The position numbers and the translations under genes were made by a program. Source: Mycobacterium asiaticum (GTDB lineage Bacteria > Actinomycetota > Actinomycetes > Mycobacteriales > Mycobacteriaceae). Taken from it: 64,000 nucleotides of DNA. The stretch is from positions 1 through 64,000 of the forward strand of contig NZ_LZMH01000055.1 in NCBI RefSeq assembly GCF_001673635.1, written 5' to 3'. Position 1 is the first letter of the stretch, and the number at the start of each line of letters is the position of its first letter. Shown here in pieces: positions 25,312 to 33,638 of this stretch. Under the pieces are notes generated by a model, which saw nothing but the letters and a program-made list of their open reading frames with translations, did not search any database and was not told the origin of the DNA.

Positions 25312-25494
25312 CTGCTGAGCGTATCGCCCGGTCAGCCCGCGTCGGCAATTGTTACGGGCGTCGAACGATCTCGGCGAAAACGCCGTACGGCGCCGCAATT
25401 ACCGATACGGTTCGTACGCGTCGCGTTGCTCAGCGGTCGGGGACATTGTGGCTGGTAGGCAGCGCGGCGCGCCATTCTGCCCGGCGTCGGGACC

Positions 25495-27129
25495 CTAGCC
25501 CGCCGCCACTTGGGCCTTGGCCCAACGGTAGTCAGCCTTGCCCGACGGCGACCGCTGCACCTTGGGACAGAAAATCACCTCTTTGGGCAGTTTGTAGCGC
25601 GCGATGTGACGCGCCGCCTCGGCGATGATGCCAGCGCTGTCGGCCTCCGCACCCTCCGCCAGCTGGACCAGTGCGACCACTTCGTTCCCCCACCGCGCAC
25701 TCGGCCGGCCGGTCACCACCACGTCGTATACCGCGGGGTGTTCGTGGATGGCGGCCTCCACCTCTTCGGCGAAGATCTTCTCGCCGCCGGAGTTGATGGT
25801 CACCGAGTCGCGGCCCAACAGTTCGATCTGACCGTCGGCATGCCAGCGCGCCCGGTCACCCGGTACCGAGTGCCGGATCCCATCGATGACGGGAAAGGTC
25901 CGCGCCGTCTTGGCCGAATCGCCGAGGTAGCCCAGCGGGATGTGGCCCTGCTGGGCCAGCCAACCGATCTCGTCGTCACCGGGCGCCAGGATCCGGGTCA
26001 GGTCCTCGCTGACCACCACCGCACCCGGGTTCGGCGCGAATCGGCCCGACGCGCTCTGCAGCCTGCTGGAGACCTGTCCCATCTGGTTTCCCGACTCCGA
26101 TGAGCCGCCCGCATCGAGAATCGTCACGTGCGGCAGCAGTTCGACGAAACGCTGCTTGAGCGGCGCACTGAGCGCGGCCCCGCCGGTCACGACGATGAAC
26201 AACCCGGAGAGGTCGTAGTCCCCGGCTTCAAGTTCTTCGACCAGCGGCCGTCCGAACGCGTCCCCGACGAACGACAGCGAGATGACGCGCTCCCGGCTGG
26301 CCAGCGCCCACGTCTCGGCGGGATCGAAATGGGTAGTGGTCGGCGCCATCACGAACGGCCGCCCGCCGCACAGGTTGATGAAGGCCGCCCACTGCGCCGC
26401 GCCGTGCATCAACGGCGCGGCCGTCATCGACCCCGGTCCTTGGGGTCGCGACCGCTCGACGATGTCGTTCAGGCTCGTCACCAGCTCACCGCCGAACGGC
26501 GGTCGTCCGCCCATTGCGTTCATGTAGATGTCGTGCTGGCGCCACAACACCGCCTTGGGCATACCGGTGGTGCCGCCCGTGTAGAGCATGTAGAGGTCGT
26601 CGGGTGAGGGCACGACGTCCAGCGGTTCATCGGAGGCGGAGGCCAGCAGCTCCTCGTAGCGCACCGCGCCGGGCAGCGGCTCGTTCCCGGACTCGTCGTC
26701 GACGTGGATCAACCGGACCTCGCGCGGCACCCTGGCCAACGCCTCGGCCAGCGTCGACGCGAACCGCGCCTGATAGACGAGGGCGTCGGCGCTCGCGTTG
26801 TCGATCAGATAGACCAGCTCGTCGGCGACGTAGCGGTAGTTGACATTGAACGGGGCGACCCGGGCTTTGTAGGCACCGATCATCGCCTCGACGAATTCGT
26901 TGCAGTTGGCCAGATACAAGCCCAGGTGACTCTGGCCGGATTCGTGGGGCGCCAGCTCGGCGCGCTCCCGTCGGGCGAGGTAACCCCAGTCGTGCAGCGC
27001 CCGGGCGAAGCGGCGAGCTCGTTCGTCGGTCTGGGCGAAGGTGAACCGGCGATCGCCGAAGACGATGGCGTCGCGGTCGGGGTTGGCGGCGGCCACCGCC
27101 GAGAAAACCTGGGCGAGGTTGAATTCCAC
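25495..27129 (-). CDS. acyl-CoA synthetase (AMP-forming, FadD type)
   Basis: A 544-residue member of the adenylate-forming enzyme family. P-loop: YTGGTTGMPKAVLW. Other core motifs: DAGGSSESGNQM, GDRARWHADGQIELLGRD, and the hinge to the C-terminal lid NSGGEKIFAEEVE with the catalytic Lys in QRSPSGKADYRWAK. It activates a carboxylic acid as its CoA thioester. GTG 27129 has GGAGAG seven bases upstream. It is co-directional with the IclR gene, 183 bases upstream of it, and could activate an acid related to the dioxygenase substrate, but it may be independent. Confidence 0.92.
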   Translation of the reverse strand: MEFNLAQVFSAVAAANPDRDAIVFGDRRFTFAQTDERARRFARALHDWGYLARRERAELAPHESGQSHLGLYLANCNEFVEAMIGAYKARVAPFNVNYRYVADELVYLIDNASADALVYQARFASTLAEALARVPREVRLIHVDDESGNEPLPGAVRYEELLASASDEPLDVVPSPDDLYMLYTGGTTGMPKAVLWRQHDIYMNAMGGRPPFGGELVTSLNDIVERSRPQGPGSMTAAPLMHGAAQWAAFINLCGGRPFVMAPTTTHFDPAETWALASRERVISLSFVGDAFGRPLVEELEAGDYDLSGLFIVVTGGAALSAPLKQRFVELLPHVTILDAGGSSESGNQMGQVSSRLQSASGRFAPNPGAVVVSEDLTRILAPGDDEIGWLAQQGHIPLGYLGDSAKTARTFPVIDGIRHSVPGDRARWHADGQIELLGRDSVTINSGGEKIFAEEVEAAIHEHPAVYDVVVTGRPSARWGNEVVALVQLAEGAEADSAGIIAEAARHIARYKLPKEVIFCPKVQRSPSGKADYRWAKAQVAAG

Positions 27130-27228
27130 TGGCTCTCCTGTCGTCCGCTCGACAGTCTCGACATTATCGATGACGGTATAGAGCCGGATCGGACGCATAT
27201 GCAGGACGCGTCAGGCATCCTTTAACGC

Positions 27229-27885
27229 ATGAATGTGGAGGCCCTGCTGCAGACAATCCCGCCGCTAGCGGTGTATCTGGTGGTTGGCGGCATCGTCGGG
27301 CTGGAAAGCCTGGGCATCCCGCTGCCGGGCGAGATCGTGTTGGTCAGCGCGGCGTTGATGTCTTCGCATCACGAGCTGGCGGTGAACCCGGTCGGAGTCG
27401 GGGCCGCCGCGGTGCTGGGCGCGGTGGTGGGCGACTCGATCGGCTATTCGATCGGCCGACGGTTCGGGATGCCGTTGTTCGATCGGCTCGGCCGGCGGTT
27501 CCCGAAACACTTCGGCCCCGGACACGTCGCGCTCGCCGAACGGACCTTCAACCGGTGGGGTGTGCGGGCGGTGTTCTTCGGACGGTTCATCGCGCTGTTA
27601 CGCATCTTCGCCGGGCCGCTGGCCGGCGCACTGAAGATGCCCTACCCCCGCTTCCTGGTGGCCAACGTGTGCGGCGGCATCTGCTGGGCCGGGGGGACGA
27701 CGGCGCTGGTCTATTTCGCCGGCGTGGCCGCCGAGCGCTGGCTGTCCAGGTTCTCCTGGGTGGCGCTGGTCATCGCGATCATTTGCGGGGTCACCGCCGC
27801 GATACTGCTGCGCGAACGGACGTCGCGCGCTATCGCCGAACTCGAGGAAGAGCACTCCCGTAAGTCCGACACCACCGCGGCGTGA
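27229..27885 (+). CDS. dedA: DedA-family membrane protein (Rv2637-like)
   Basis: A 218-residue DedA/SNARE-associated protein. The family hallmark is ESLGIPLPGEIVLVSAALMS, followed by GDSIGYSIGRRFGMPLFDRL and FFGRFIALLRIFAGPLAGAL with the conserved Arg residues (F-x-GRF-x4-R). Re-entrant helices and 4-5 membrane segments are expected. DedA proteins support membrane lipid (undecaprenyl phosphate or phospholipid) translocation and envelope homeostasis. The length equals M. tuberculosis Rv2637. Its start is 99 bases from the divergent acyl-CoA synthetase gene. Confidence 0.92.
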   Translation: MNVEALLQTIPPLAVYLVVGGIVGLESLGIPLPGEIVLVSAALMSSHHELAVNPVGVGAAAVLGAVVGDSIGYSIGRRFGMPLFDRLGRRFPKHFGPGHVALAERTFNRWGVRAVFFGRFIALLRIFAGPLAGALKMPYPRFLVANVCGGICWAGGTTALVYFAGVAAERWLSRFSWVALVIAIICGVTAAILLRERTSRAIAELEEEHSRKSDTTAA

Positions 27886-27886
27886 A

Positions 27887-28507
27887 CTAGCCGGCCGCCA
27901 CGCCCAGCTTGTGGGTGTCCTCCGGACGATGCTGCTCGATGAGCGCGTGTGCCATCGATTGCGCCCGCAGGGCCGCGTCGGGTTCGCCGACCGCCGCCAT
28001 GATGATGGCCCCCTTCATCAGGATGTGCCAGGACATGGCGAACGCCTCGACGTCGATCAGTCCCGCCGCCACCGCGCGCTCGCGGACGATCTGGCGGACA
28101 TTCGCGATGTGGGCGATGCTGGCCTGGCCGACCGGGTGGTCGACACCCAGCTCCAGCAGCACGTTGATGAACGAGCAGCCCTCATAGCCGTCGCGGTTGT
28201 GAAACCACTCGTGCAGGACGTCGAAGATCGCCAGCAACTGTTCCTCGGGAGTCTTGCCGCGTGCCGCGGACTGCTCCTCGATAAGTCCATGTGTCCAGAG
28301 CTGTTCCCGACGGTCCAAAACGGCCAGGACCAGGTCATTCTTGGTCGCGAAGTGACGGTAGAGGGTGGCCCGGGCCACACCGGCCCGCTCGATCACCTCA
28401 TCGGTGCCCACCGCGCGAATACCCCGCCGACTGAACAACTCGTAGGCGGCACCTAGTATCCGTTCACGGGCCGGTACCTGGGTCCCCGTGACATCGGGCA
28501 CGGACAT
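27887..28507 (-). CDS. TetR-family transcriptional regulator
   Basis: A 206-residue repressor with an N-terminal TetR HTH: ARERILGAAYELFSRRGIRA, then VGTDEVIERAGVARATLYRH and FATKNDLVLAVLDRR. The C-terminal ligand domain has no recognisable subfamily (TetR_C, EGCSFINVLLELGVDHPVG). It ends one base after the dedA stop, tail-to-tail, and is divergent from the STAS gene. The dyad at 28542-28559, ~35 bases upstream of its start, is a probable autoregulatory operator. Confidence 0.9.
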   Translation of the reverse strand: MSVPDVTGTQVPARERILGAAYELFSRRGIRAVGTDEVIERAGVARATLYRHFATKNDLVLAVLDRREQLWTHGLIEEQSAARGKTPEEQLLAIFDVLHEWFHNRDGYEGCSFINVLLELGVDHPVGQASIAHIANVRQIVRERAVAAGLIDVEAFAMSWHILMKGAIIMAAVGEPDAALRAQSMAHALIEQHRPEDTHKLGVAAG

Positions 28508-28541
28508 AACGAGGCTTACCGTACTCTTACGCAGGCCATGT

Positions 28542-28559
28542 AGACAGACCGCCCTGTCT
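28542..28559. promoter_or_regulatory. inverted repeat AGACAG-N6-CTGTCT, probable TetR operator
   Basis: An 18-base perfect dyad lies between the TetR gene (start 28507) and the STAS gene (start 28663). A further AGTCTGTCTGTCT run at 28588-28600 repeats the half-site. Size and placement are typical for a TetR dimer site controlling both directions. Confidence 0.65.
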
Positions 28560-28662
28560 TGTTATAGAACTGAGACTTACAAGGCGAGTCTGTCTGTCTT
28601 CAGATCAGAAGGATGGGCATCCTTCGCGGCGCGTTCTGCGCTTGCCGATTAGGAGTGCACAA

Positions 28663-29100
28663 ATGAGCCTGGTCATTGCAGAAGCTTTTTCTCCCACGCA
28701 CCTCACCCTGAGCACGCGGCTGGTTTACGAGCTCGGGGACCCGTGCAGCACGCTGCGCGCCATCACCGACCGCCGCGGTGAGGCGGTGATCATTCACGCC
28801 GGTGGCGAGATCGACGCGTGCAACGAGCACACCTGGCACCGGCTGGTGACGGAGGCGGCGGCCACCGCTACCCCGGCGGGCCCGTTCGTCATCGACGTGT
28901 CCGACGTGGACTTCATGGGTTGCTGCGCGTTCACGGTGTTGGCCGACACGGCCGAACAGTGCCGGGAACGCGGCGTCGAGCTGCGGCTGGTGACTCAGAC
29001 GCCGATCGTGGACCGGATCGTGGAAGCCTGCGGGTTGAGCGTGCTGCTGCCGATATACCCGACGGTCGACCACGCGCTGGCCGTGACTCCCGCCAGGTGA
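28663..29100 (+). CDS. STAS-domain anti-anti-sigma-factor-like protein (Rv2638-like)
   Basis: A 145-residue STAS protein. The fold is clear from AVIIHAGGEIDACNEHTWHR, PFVIDVSDVDFMGCCAFTVL and ELRLVTQTPIVDRIVEACGL. The usual phospho-site of anti-anti-sigma factors (D-S-S-G) is replaced by G-C-C-A, so the standard serine-kinase switch seems absent. AGGAG lies seven bases before ATG 28663. It matches Rv2638 in position. It may compete for an anti-sigma factor constitutively or by cysteine oxidation. Its last 106 bases overlap the convergent TetR-like gene. Confidence 0.88.
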   Translation: MSLVIAEAFSPTHLTLSTRLVYELGDPCSTLRAITDRRGEAVIIHAGGEIDACNEHTWHRLVTEAAATATPAGPFVIDVSDVDFMGCCAFTVLADTAEQCRERGVELRLVTQTPIVDRIVEACGLSVLLPIYPTVDHALAVTPAR

Positions 29101-29759
29101 GCCCAGCGGTATTCCAGCGGACCGTTGGCGGTGGTCCCCTGGCTTGTACCCAGCGGTGGTGGGCCTACCTCGAGCACCGACCGCACCGCGGCGTGTAGAT
29201 AGTTTCGCAGCGTGGACGGGGTGTACCCCTGCCCGCGCAGTGCGATCCACTTGGGCAGATCGACGATGCAGGTGGCGATCAGGTTGACGGCGGCGGCATC
29301 GCTGCGCCGCCACAGACTCTCGGCCAGCTGCGCCATCACCGCGGTGAGCTCGCGTTCCAGCGCGCGTAGCTGGTCGGCGATCTCGCGCGGCATCGGCTGG
29401 CTCACCACGTCGTCGCGGCGCACCGTCATCAAGCAGGCCGACGATTCCGGATACATCTCCGGATACAGCAGCGACGTCTCGGCCGCCGCGTAGACGGCGT
29501 CCAACGGTTCGCTGCCCGGGCGCGCCTTGGCTTCCTCGATCAGGCTGGTCAGATGGTCCAGAAAACGCCGTTCCGCGCGAATCCACACCCGGCCGAGCAG
29601 CCCGCCACGCGACTCGAACGTGCGGTAGATGGCGCCGTTGGAGACCCCGGTGGCTTTGGTCAGCGCACGGATCGTGACGGCTTCGATGCCATCCTGGGCC
29701 ACCAAGCCTTCAATGGAATCAAGAACGTGGTCGTGCTCTTGCAACCCAACACTCGACAC
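28995..29759 (-). CDS. TetR-family transcriptional regulator
   Basis: About 254 residues with a TetR N-terminus (VLDSIEGLVAQDGIEAVTIR, then ALTKATGVSNGAIYRTFESR, GLLGRVWIRAERRFLDHL) and an uncharacterised C-terminal domain. GTG 29759 is preferred as start because GAGGAG sits ~9 bases upstream; ATG codons at 29789 and 29798 are alternatives. The C-terminal ~40 residues are read antisense through the STAS gene and look low in conservation value, so the frame may originally have ended earlier. The target genes are unknown. Confidence 0.8.
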   Translation of the reverse strand: MSSVGLQEHDHVLDSIEGLVAQDGIEAVTIRALTKATGVSNGAIYRTFESRGGLLGRVWIRAERRFLDHLTSLIEEAKARPGSEPLDAVYAAAETSLLYPEMYPESSACLMTVRRDDVVSQPMPREIADQLRALERELTAVMAQLAESLWRRSDAAAVNLIATCIVDLPKWIALRGQGYTPSTLRNYLHAAVRSVLEVGPPPLGTSQGTTANGPLEYRWAHLAGVTASAWSTVGYIGSSTLNPQASTIRSTIGV

Positions 29760-29936
29760 TGCTGATCGCTCCTCACACCCGACGTGCATCGAGACCATTG
29801 TCCCGAACTGGACGGATTCCCACAGGGAAATGGCAGACATAGCGCCATCAAAGGGTTCGGTAGGTATCGGTTCCGCAGGTCACGCCAGTGTCTGGACGCC
29901 AGGTTTTCGGTGCAGCAGTAGGGGTAGTTTGCGGAT

Positions 29937-31043
29937 ATGAGCACCGGGTGCTCGGCGGACGATCTCCCGACTTTCGGCGTGGAAGAGGAATTCCTGCTCG
30001 TTGACCCGCACTCCGGCGAGCCGGCGCCACACAACGGCGCGGTCGCTGCCGAGGCCGAACGGCGGGGCGTCGACCTGCAGGTGGAGCTGAGCAGCTGCCA
30101 GGTGGAGACCACGTCCAGCGTCGTATCGTCCAGTGGGCGGCTCGGCGAGGAACTCAGAGAGCTGCGACGCACCGCGGCCCGAGCCGCCGAAGCGGTCGGG
30201 GTACGGCTGTTGGCCCTCGGGCTGCCACCGGTCACACCCAGTGAGTTTCCGGTCACCGACACCCCGCGCTACCGCAAGATCGGTGAGCAGTTCGGCATGG
30301 TGGCGCACGAGCAGGGCATTTGCGGCTGCCACGTGCACGTGCAGGTGCCCGACCGGTCCGCGGCAATCCATGCCAGCAACTGGCTGCGACCCTGGTTGCC
30401 GACGCTGTTGGCGCTATCGGCGAATTCGGCGATCTACCGCAACTCCGAGTCGGGCTACGCCAGCTGGCGCAGTGTGCTGTGGCGGCGCTGGCCGGTGGCG
30501 GGTGCGCCGCCGTATTTCAACTCGGCCGACGAGTACGACCGCACGGTGCGCATGCTGGTCGACACCGGCGTGATCCTGGATACCGGGATGGTCTATTGGG
30601 ACGTGCGTCCATCGGCCGATTTCCCGACGGTCGAGGTGCGGGTGGCCGACGTGGCGGCCACGGTCGCCGACACGGTGCTGCTGGCCACCCTGATCCGGGC
30701 CGCGGTGATGACGGCGGTCGACGAACGCCCCGAGGGCGCCGACCGGCTCCCCCCAGCGGCGCTGCGGGCCGCGTATTGGAAAGCCGCGCACGACGGCCTG
30801 GCCGGCGACACGCTGGATCTGGTGCACGGCCGCGGCGCGGTGCCCGCCCGCGAGCAGTTGAGCGCGCTGGTCCATCGGGTGCGCCCGGCGCTGGACGCAC
30901 TGGGCGAGTACCACCACGTCGTCGACGAACTCGAGCGCGTCACCACCCTGGGCAACGGGGCGATGCGGCAACTGCGGGCATTCCGCGAACGCGGCGACGC
31001 GATGGACGTGATCGCGGCGGCCGCCGAGGCGACGCTCAGCTGA
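29937..31043 (+). CDS. carboxylate-amine ligase, glutamate-cysteine ligase type 2 family (YbdK-like)
   Basis: A 368-residue GCS2-family enzyme. Motifs: TFGVEEEFLLVDPHSGEP at the N-terminus, LQVELSSCQVETTS, then GICGCHVHVQVPD and the C-terminal YWKAAHDGLAGDTLDL block. It is expected to join glutamate (or a related acid) to an amine such as cysteine with ATP. Mycobacteria have paralogues, including EgtA of ergothioneine synthesis and Rv0433; this one is closer in length and motif style to the YbdK/Rv0433 group. It overlaps the convergent catalase-like gene by eight bases. Confidence 0.88.
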   Translation: MSTGCSADDLPTFGVEEEFLLVDPHSGEPAPHNGAVAAEAERRGVDLQVELSSCQVETTSSVVSSSGRLGEELRELRRTAARAAEAVGVRLLALGLPPVTPSEFPVTDTPRYRKIGEQFGMVAHEQGICGCHVHVQVPDRSAAIHASNWLRPWLPTLLALSANSAIYRNSESGYASWRSVLWRRWPVAGAPPYFNSADEYDRTVRMLVDTGVILDTGMVYWDVRPSADFPTVEVRVADVAATVADTVLLATLIRAAVMTAVDERPEGADRLPPAALRAAYWKAAHDGLAGDTLDLVHGRGAVPAREQLSALVHRVRPALDALGEYHHVVDELERVTTLGNGAMRQLRAFRERGDAMDVIAAAAEATLS

Positions 31044-31974
31044 TGCTGGGCGCTTCCGCACCGCGGGCTACCCCGGTGCGGAGCTTGACCGACTCGGAAT
31101 AGGTGAGGCTGCGGAACCGCAACACCGGGTCCTCGGAGGGTTCGATGCCGTCGGTGACACGCAACGGGTCGAACACGACGATGTCGCCGTCGTGTTCGCG
31201 CTCCGTGTCCAGTCCGGTGATCTCGATGGTGCCGACGCTGACGGTGTCGTTGTGCTGCCACGACGCGGAGGGGTCGACGGTCGAGTCGTTGGGTCCGGCG
31301 ATCTGGACCTGGTAGTCGAACCGAACGGGTTCGGCGGCCAGCCTTGCGTTGAGCTCGTCGGTGAGGAAGTCGGGTCGTTGCTTGCGGGCGGCCCGCTTCG
31401 ACAGATGCTGGAAGCCGGCGGCCGGAATCAGGTGGTAGCGAACGAATCTGCTGCCGCCGTCGGCGCCGGTCCAGCGGAAGGCGTGCAGACCGTGGTATTC
31501 GATCGTGGCGTAACTCGCAGGGGTTTTCCCGGCGGCCGCCAGTATCGGCAGCGCCCGCAGCAGCGCCGGCCGGGTGGCGAACAGGCGTGCCAGGCGCGCC
31601 GGCATGGTCGGGCCGGGTCGCAGCGCCCGCAGCAACTCGACGAACCCGTCGGGCGTGCTGGAGGCGAACAGCCGAGCGGTCTGCGTCGAGACATCGGTCG
31701 TCTTGCCGTCGGGAAGGGTGAACTTCACCGCGAGACCGCGCACCCCCGCGGCGCCGTCGGCCTGCGTCGGGTTGCCCGATCCGTTGGAGAACCGCACCAG
31801 CGTCGGCACCGGCGAGCCATCGAGATGCGTTGCACGCGAGAGCTTCGCGGCCTCCGGTGTGGCGGTGAACGTGCCGCGGTACAGCGTCCCCTTCGCGTGC
31901 AACGCCCGGTGGCCGGGACAGGCGCCGCCGGTGCCGCGGATCGCTGCTATCGCGTCATCGGGAGTGACCGGCAT
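31036..31974 (-). CDS. catalase-related haem peroxidase (SrpA-type mini-catalase)
   Basis: A 312-residue catalase-fold protein, about 60% of a normal catalase. The distal His is His26 in RALHAKGTLYRG, Asn64 is in RFSNGSGNP, and the proximal haem Tyr292 lies in R-x3-Y of LRFRSLTYSESVKL. This is the minimal catalase/peroxidase family, which typically reduces organic peroxides rather than dismutating H2O2 quickly. No signal peptide is visible. It is convergent with the carboxylate-amine ligase and followed by a TSUP exporter on the same strand. Confidence 0.92.
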   Translation of the reverse strand: MPVTPDDAIAAIRGTGGACPGHRALHAKGTLYRGTFTATPEAAKLSRATHLDGSPVPTLVRFSNGSGNPTQADGAAGVRGLAVKFTLPDGKTTDVSTQTARLFASSTPDGFVELLRALRPGPTMPARLARLFATRPALLRALPILAAAGKTPASYATIEYHGLHAFRWTGADGGSRFVRYHLIPAAGFQHLSKRAARKQRPDFLTDELNARLAAEPVRFDYQVQIAGPNDSTVDPSASWQHNDTVSVGTIEITGLDTEREHDGDIVVFDPLRVTDGIEPSEDPVLRFRSLTYSESVKLRTGVARGAEAPSIS

Positions 31975-32003
31975 TGCCGAATCCTATGCCGCCGAAAGCA
32001 CAT

Positions 32004-32786
32004 TTACACGGCGAGCAACCGGTAGAGCCCGACGAGACCGACCACCACGATGGTGGCCCGCAGCGCACCGGGCGACAGCCGTCGCCCGTAGCGCGCCCCG
32101 AGCAATCCCCCGATCAGCGACCCGACCGCGATCAATCCGGCGACCGGCCAGCTGATGCGTTCCCAGGCCACCAACGTATAACCCACCGCGGCAACGATAT
32201 TCACAATCAGGGTGAGTAAATTCTTGGCGGCGTTCATCCGCTGCACCGATTCGGGTAACAGGGCGCCCATCACACCGACCAGCAGGATGCCTTGGGCGGC
32301 GGTGAAATAACCGCCGTAGACGCCGACGAGGAAGGTGCCCAGGATCAGCATTGCCATCCGAGTCGGGGTGAGGTATTCGGCGGAGCGCCCGGCGTCCTCG
32401 GCACGCCGGCGTGCCCACGATTGGATCCAGGGCCCGATCAGCACCAGGATCAGCGCCAGCACCAGCAGCACCGGCACGATCCTGATGAACACCTTTTCCG
32501 GCAGGTGCAGCAGCAGGTAGGCGCCCAGCACACCGCCGGCCAGCGACGCCGGGATCTGCCAGCGCAACCGGTCCCACTGTCCACGCAGTTCCCGGCGATA
32601 GCCCCAGGTGCCCGAAACACCCCCGGCGACCAGGCCGACCGCGTTGGACATGGTCGAGGTGACCGGTGGATAGCCGAGCGCGACCAGCGTCGGAAAGGTG
32701 ATCAGGGTGCCGGACCCGACGAGCGAGTTGATGGCACCGGCAGCCATGCCCGCCAATCCGATCAACAACATGTGGGAGATGGACAC
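32004..32786 (-). CDS. TauE/SafE (TSUP) family membrane exporter
   Basis: A 260-residue protein with about eight membrane helices in the TSUP two-repeat pattern: GLAGMAAGAINSLVGSGTLI opens repeat one and GTFLVGVYGGYFTAAQGILL opens repeat two. Family members export sulfite, sulfoacetate or other small anions and sulfur compounds; the substrate here is unknown. GTG 32786 or ATG 32771 is the start. It stands head-to-head with the alpha/beta hydrolase at 32839, leaving a 52-base shared promoter region. Confidence 0.9.
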   Translation of the reverse strand: MSISHMLLIGLAGMAAGAINSLVGSGTLITFPTLVALGYPPVTSTMSNAVGLVAGGVSGTWGYRRELRGQWDRLRWQIPASLAGGVLGAYLLLHLPEKVFIRIVPVLLVLALILVLIGPWIQSWARRRAEDAGRSAEYLTPTRMAMLILGTFLVGVYGGYFTAAQGILLVGVMGALLPESVQRMNAAKNLLTLIVNIVAAVGYTLVAWERISWPVAGLIAVGSLIGGLLGARYGRRLSPGALRATIVVVGLVGLYRLLAV

Positions 32787-32838
32787 TGATGCACCCTATG
32801 CGGAGTTGCAGCGACGGCGCTGTGAGGAAGCTGGCACC

Positions 32839-33633
32839 ATGTTGGCTGTGCTCGAACTGATCGACAAAGGCACCACTTCACAAACCCACCCGGCGCCGCT
32901 GCTGTTCGTGCACGGCGGTTGCCTGTCGGCATGGTGCTGGGACGAACACTTCCTCGATTTCTTCGCCGAGCGGGGGTATCGGGCGGCGGCCGTGAGCTGG
33001 CGGGGTCATGGCGCCAGCAGCTCGCCGAAGCCGGTCAGCAAGTGCTCCGTGGCGGACTACCTTCATGACGTGCGGTGGGCGGCTGATCAATTGGGCGGCC
33101 GCCCGGTGCTCATCGGTCATTCCACCGGGGGTTTCGTCACGCAGAAGTACCTGGAGAAGCGCGACGCGCCGGGCGCGGTGCTGCTCGCATCGACGCCTAC
33201 TCGCGGCATTTTCCCTTCGGCCGTACGGGTTTGGCGCAAAGAGCCGTGGATTTCGGTGCGAGCCAATGGAATCGGTCAGGCACACGGTATCTTCAACACC
33301 CCTCGGCTGGCACGGCAGTTCCTCTTCAGCCCAACGACTCCCGAGCCCCTCGTCGAAGAGGGGGCGCGACGGGTCGAACCCGACAGCCTGCGTGCCGTCT
33401 TCTTCGACCAGGCGGTTCGGCTGCCGCGGCCGCGCCGGGTGACGACGCCGATGTTGGTGTTGGGCGGCGAGCACGACGGGCTGATCAGCAATGCCGAGGT
33501 GCGCGCAACGGCGCGAAGGTATCGAACCGAGGCGGAGATCTTCCCGGGCATGGGGCACATGTTGATGCTGGAACCGGGCTGGCCACGCGTGGCCGAGCGG
33601 ATCCACACCTGGCTGAGCGATCGGGGGCTGTAG
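32839..33633 (+). CDS. alpha/beta hydrolase (lysophospholipase-like)
   Basis: A 264-residue hydrolase. The oxyanion block is PLLFVHGGCLSAWCWDEHF, the nucleophile elbow is LIGHSTGGFVTQKYL (G-H-S-T-G), the Asp is in LGGEHDGLISNAEV and the His in FPGMGHMLMLEPGW. ATG 32839 is preceded by GAGGAA; upstream in-frame starts would run into the divergent TSUP promoter. The substrate is unknown. The next gene begins six bases after the stop, so the pair is probably one transcript. Confidence 0.88.
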   Translation: MLAVLELIDKGTTSQTHPAPLLFVHGGCLSAWCWDEHFLDFFAERGYRAAAVSWRGHGASSSPKPVSKCSVADYLHDVRWAADQLGGRPVLIGHSTGGFVTQKYLEKRDAPGAVLLASTPTRGIFPSAVRVWRKEPWISVRANGIGQAHGIFNTPRLARQFLFSPTTPEPLVEEGARRVEPDSLRAVFFDQAVRLPRPRRVTTPMLVLGGEHDGLISNAEVRATARRYRTEAEIFPGMGHMLMLEPGWPRVAERIHTWLSDRGL

Positions 33634-33638
33634 GAGTT

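Noticed and set aside
25381..25392. Palindrome CGCCGTACGGCG upstream of the IclR gene
   Set aside because: Short and GC-only dyads are frequent in this genome; no second copy was found near the dioxygenase promoter.
28600..29586. A 328-codon minus-strand frame across the STAS gene and the TetR gene
   Set aside because: Arg/Gly-rich composition without motifs; both the STAS and TetR proteins have clear domains in other frames.
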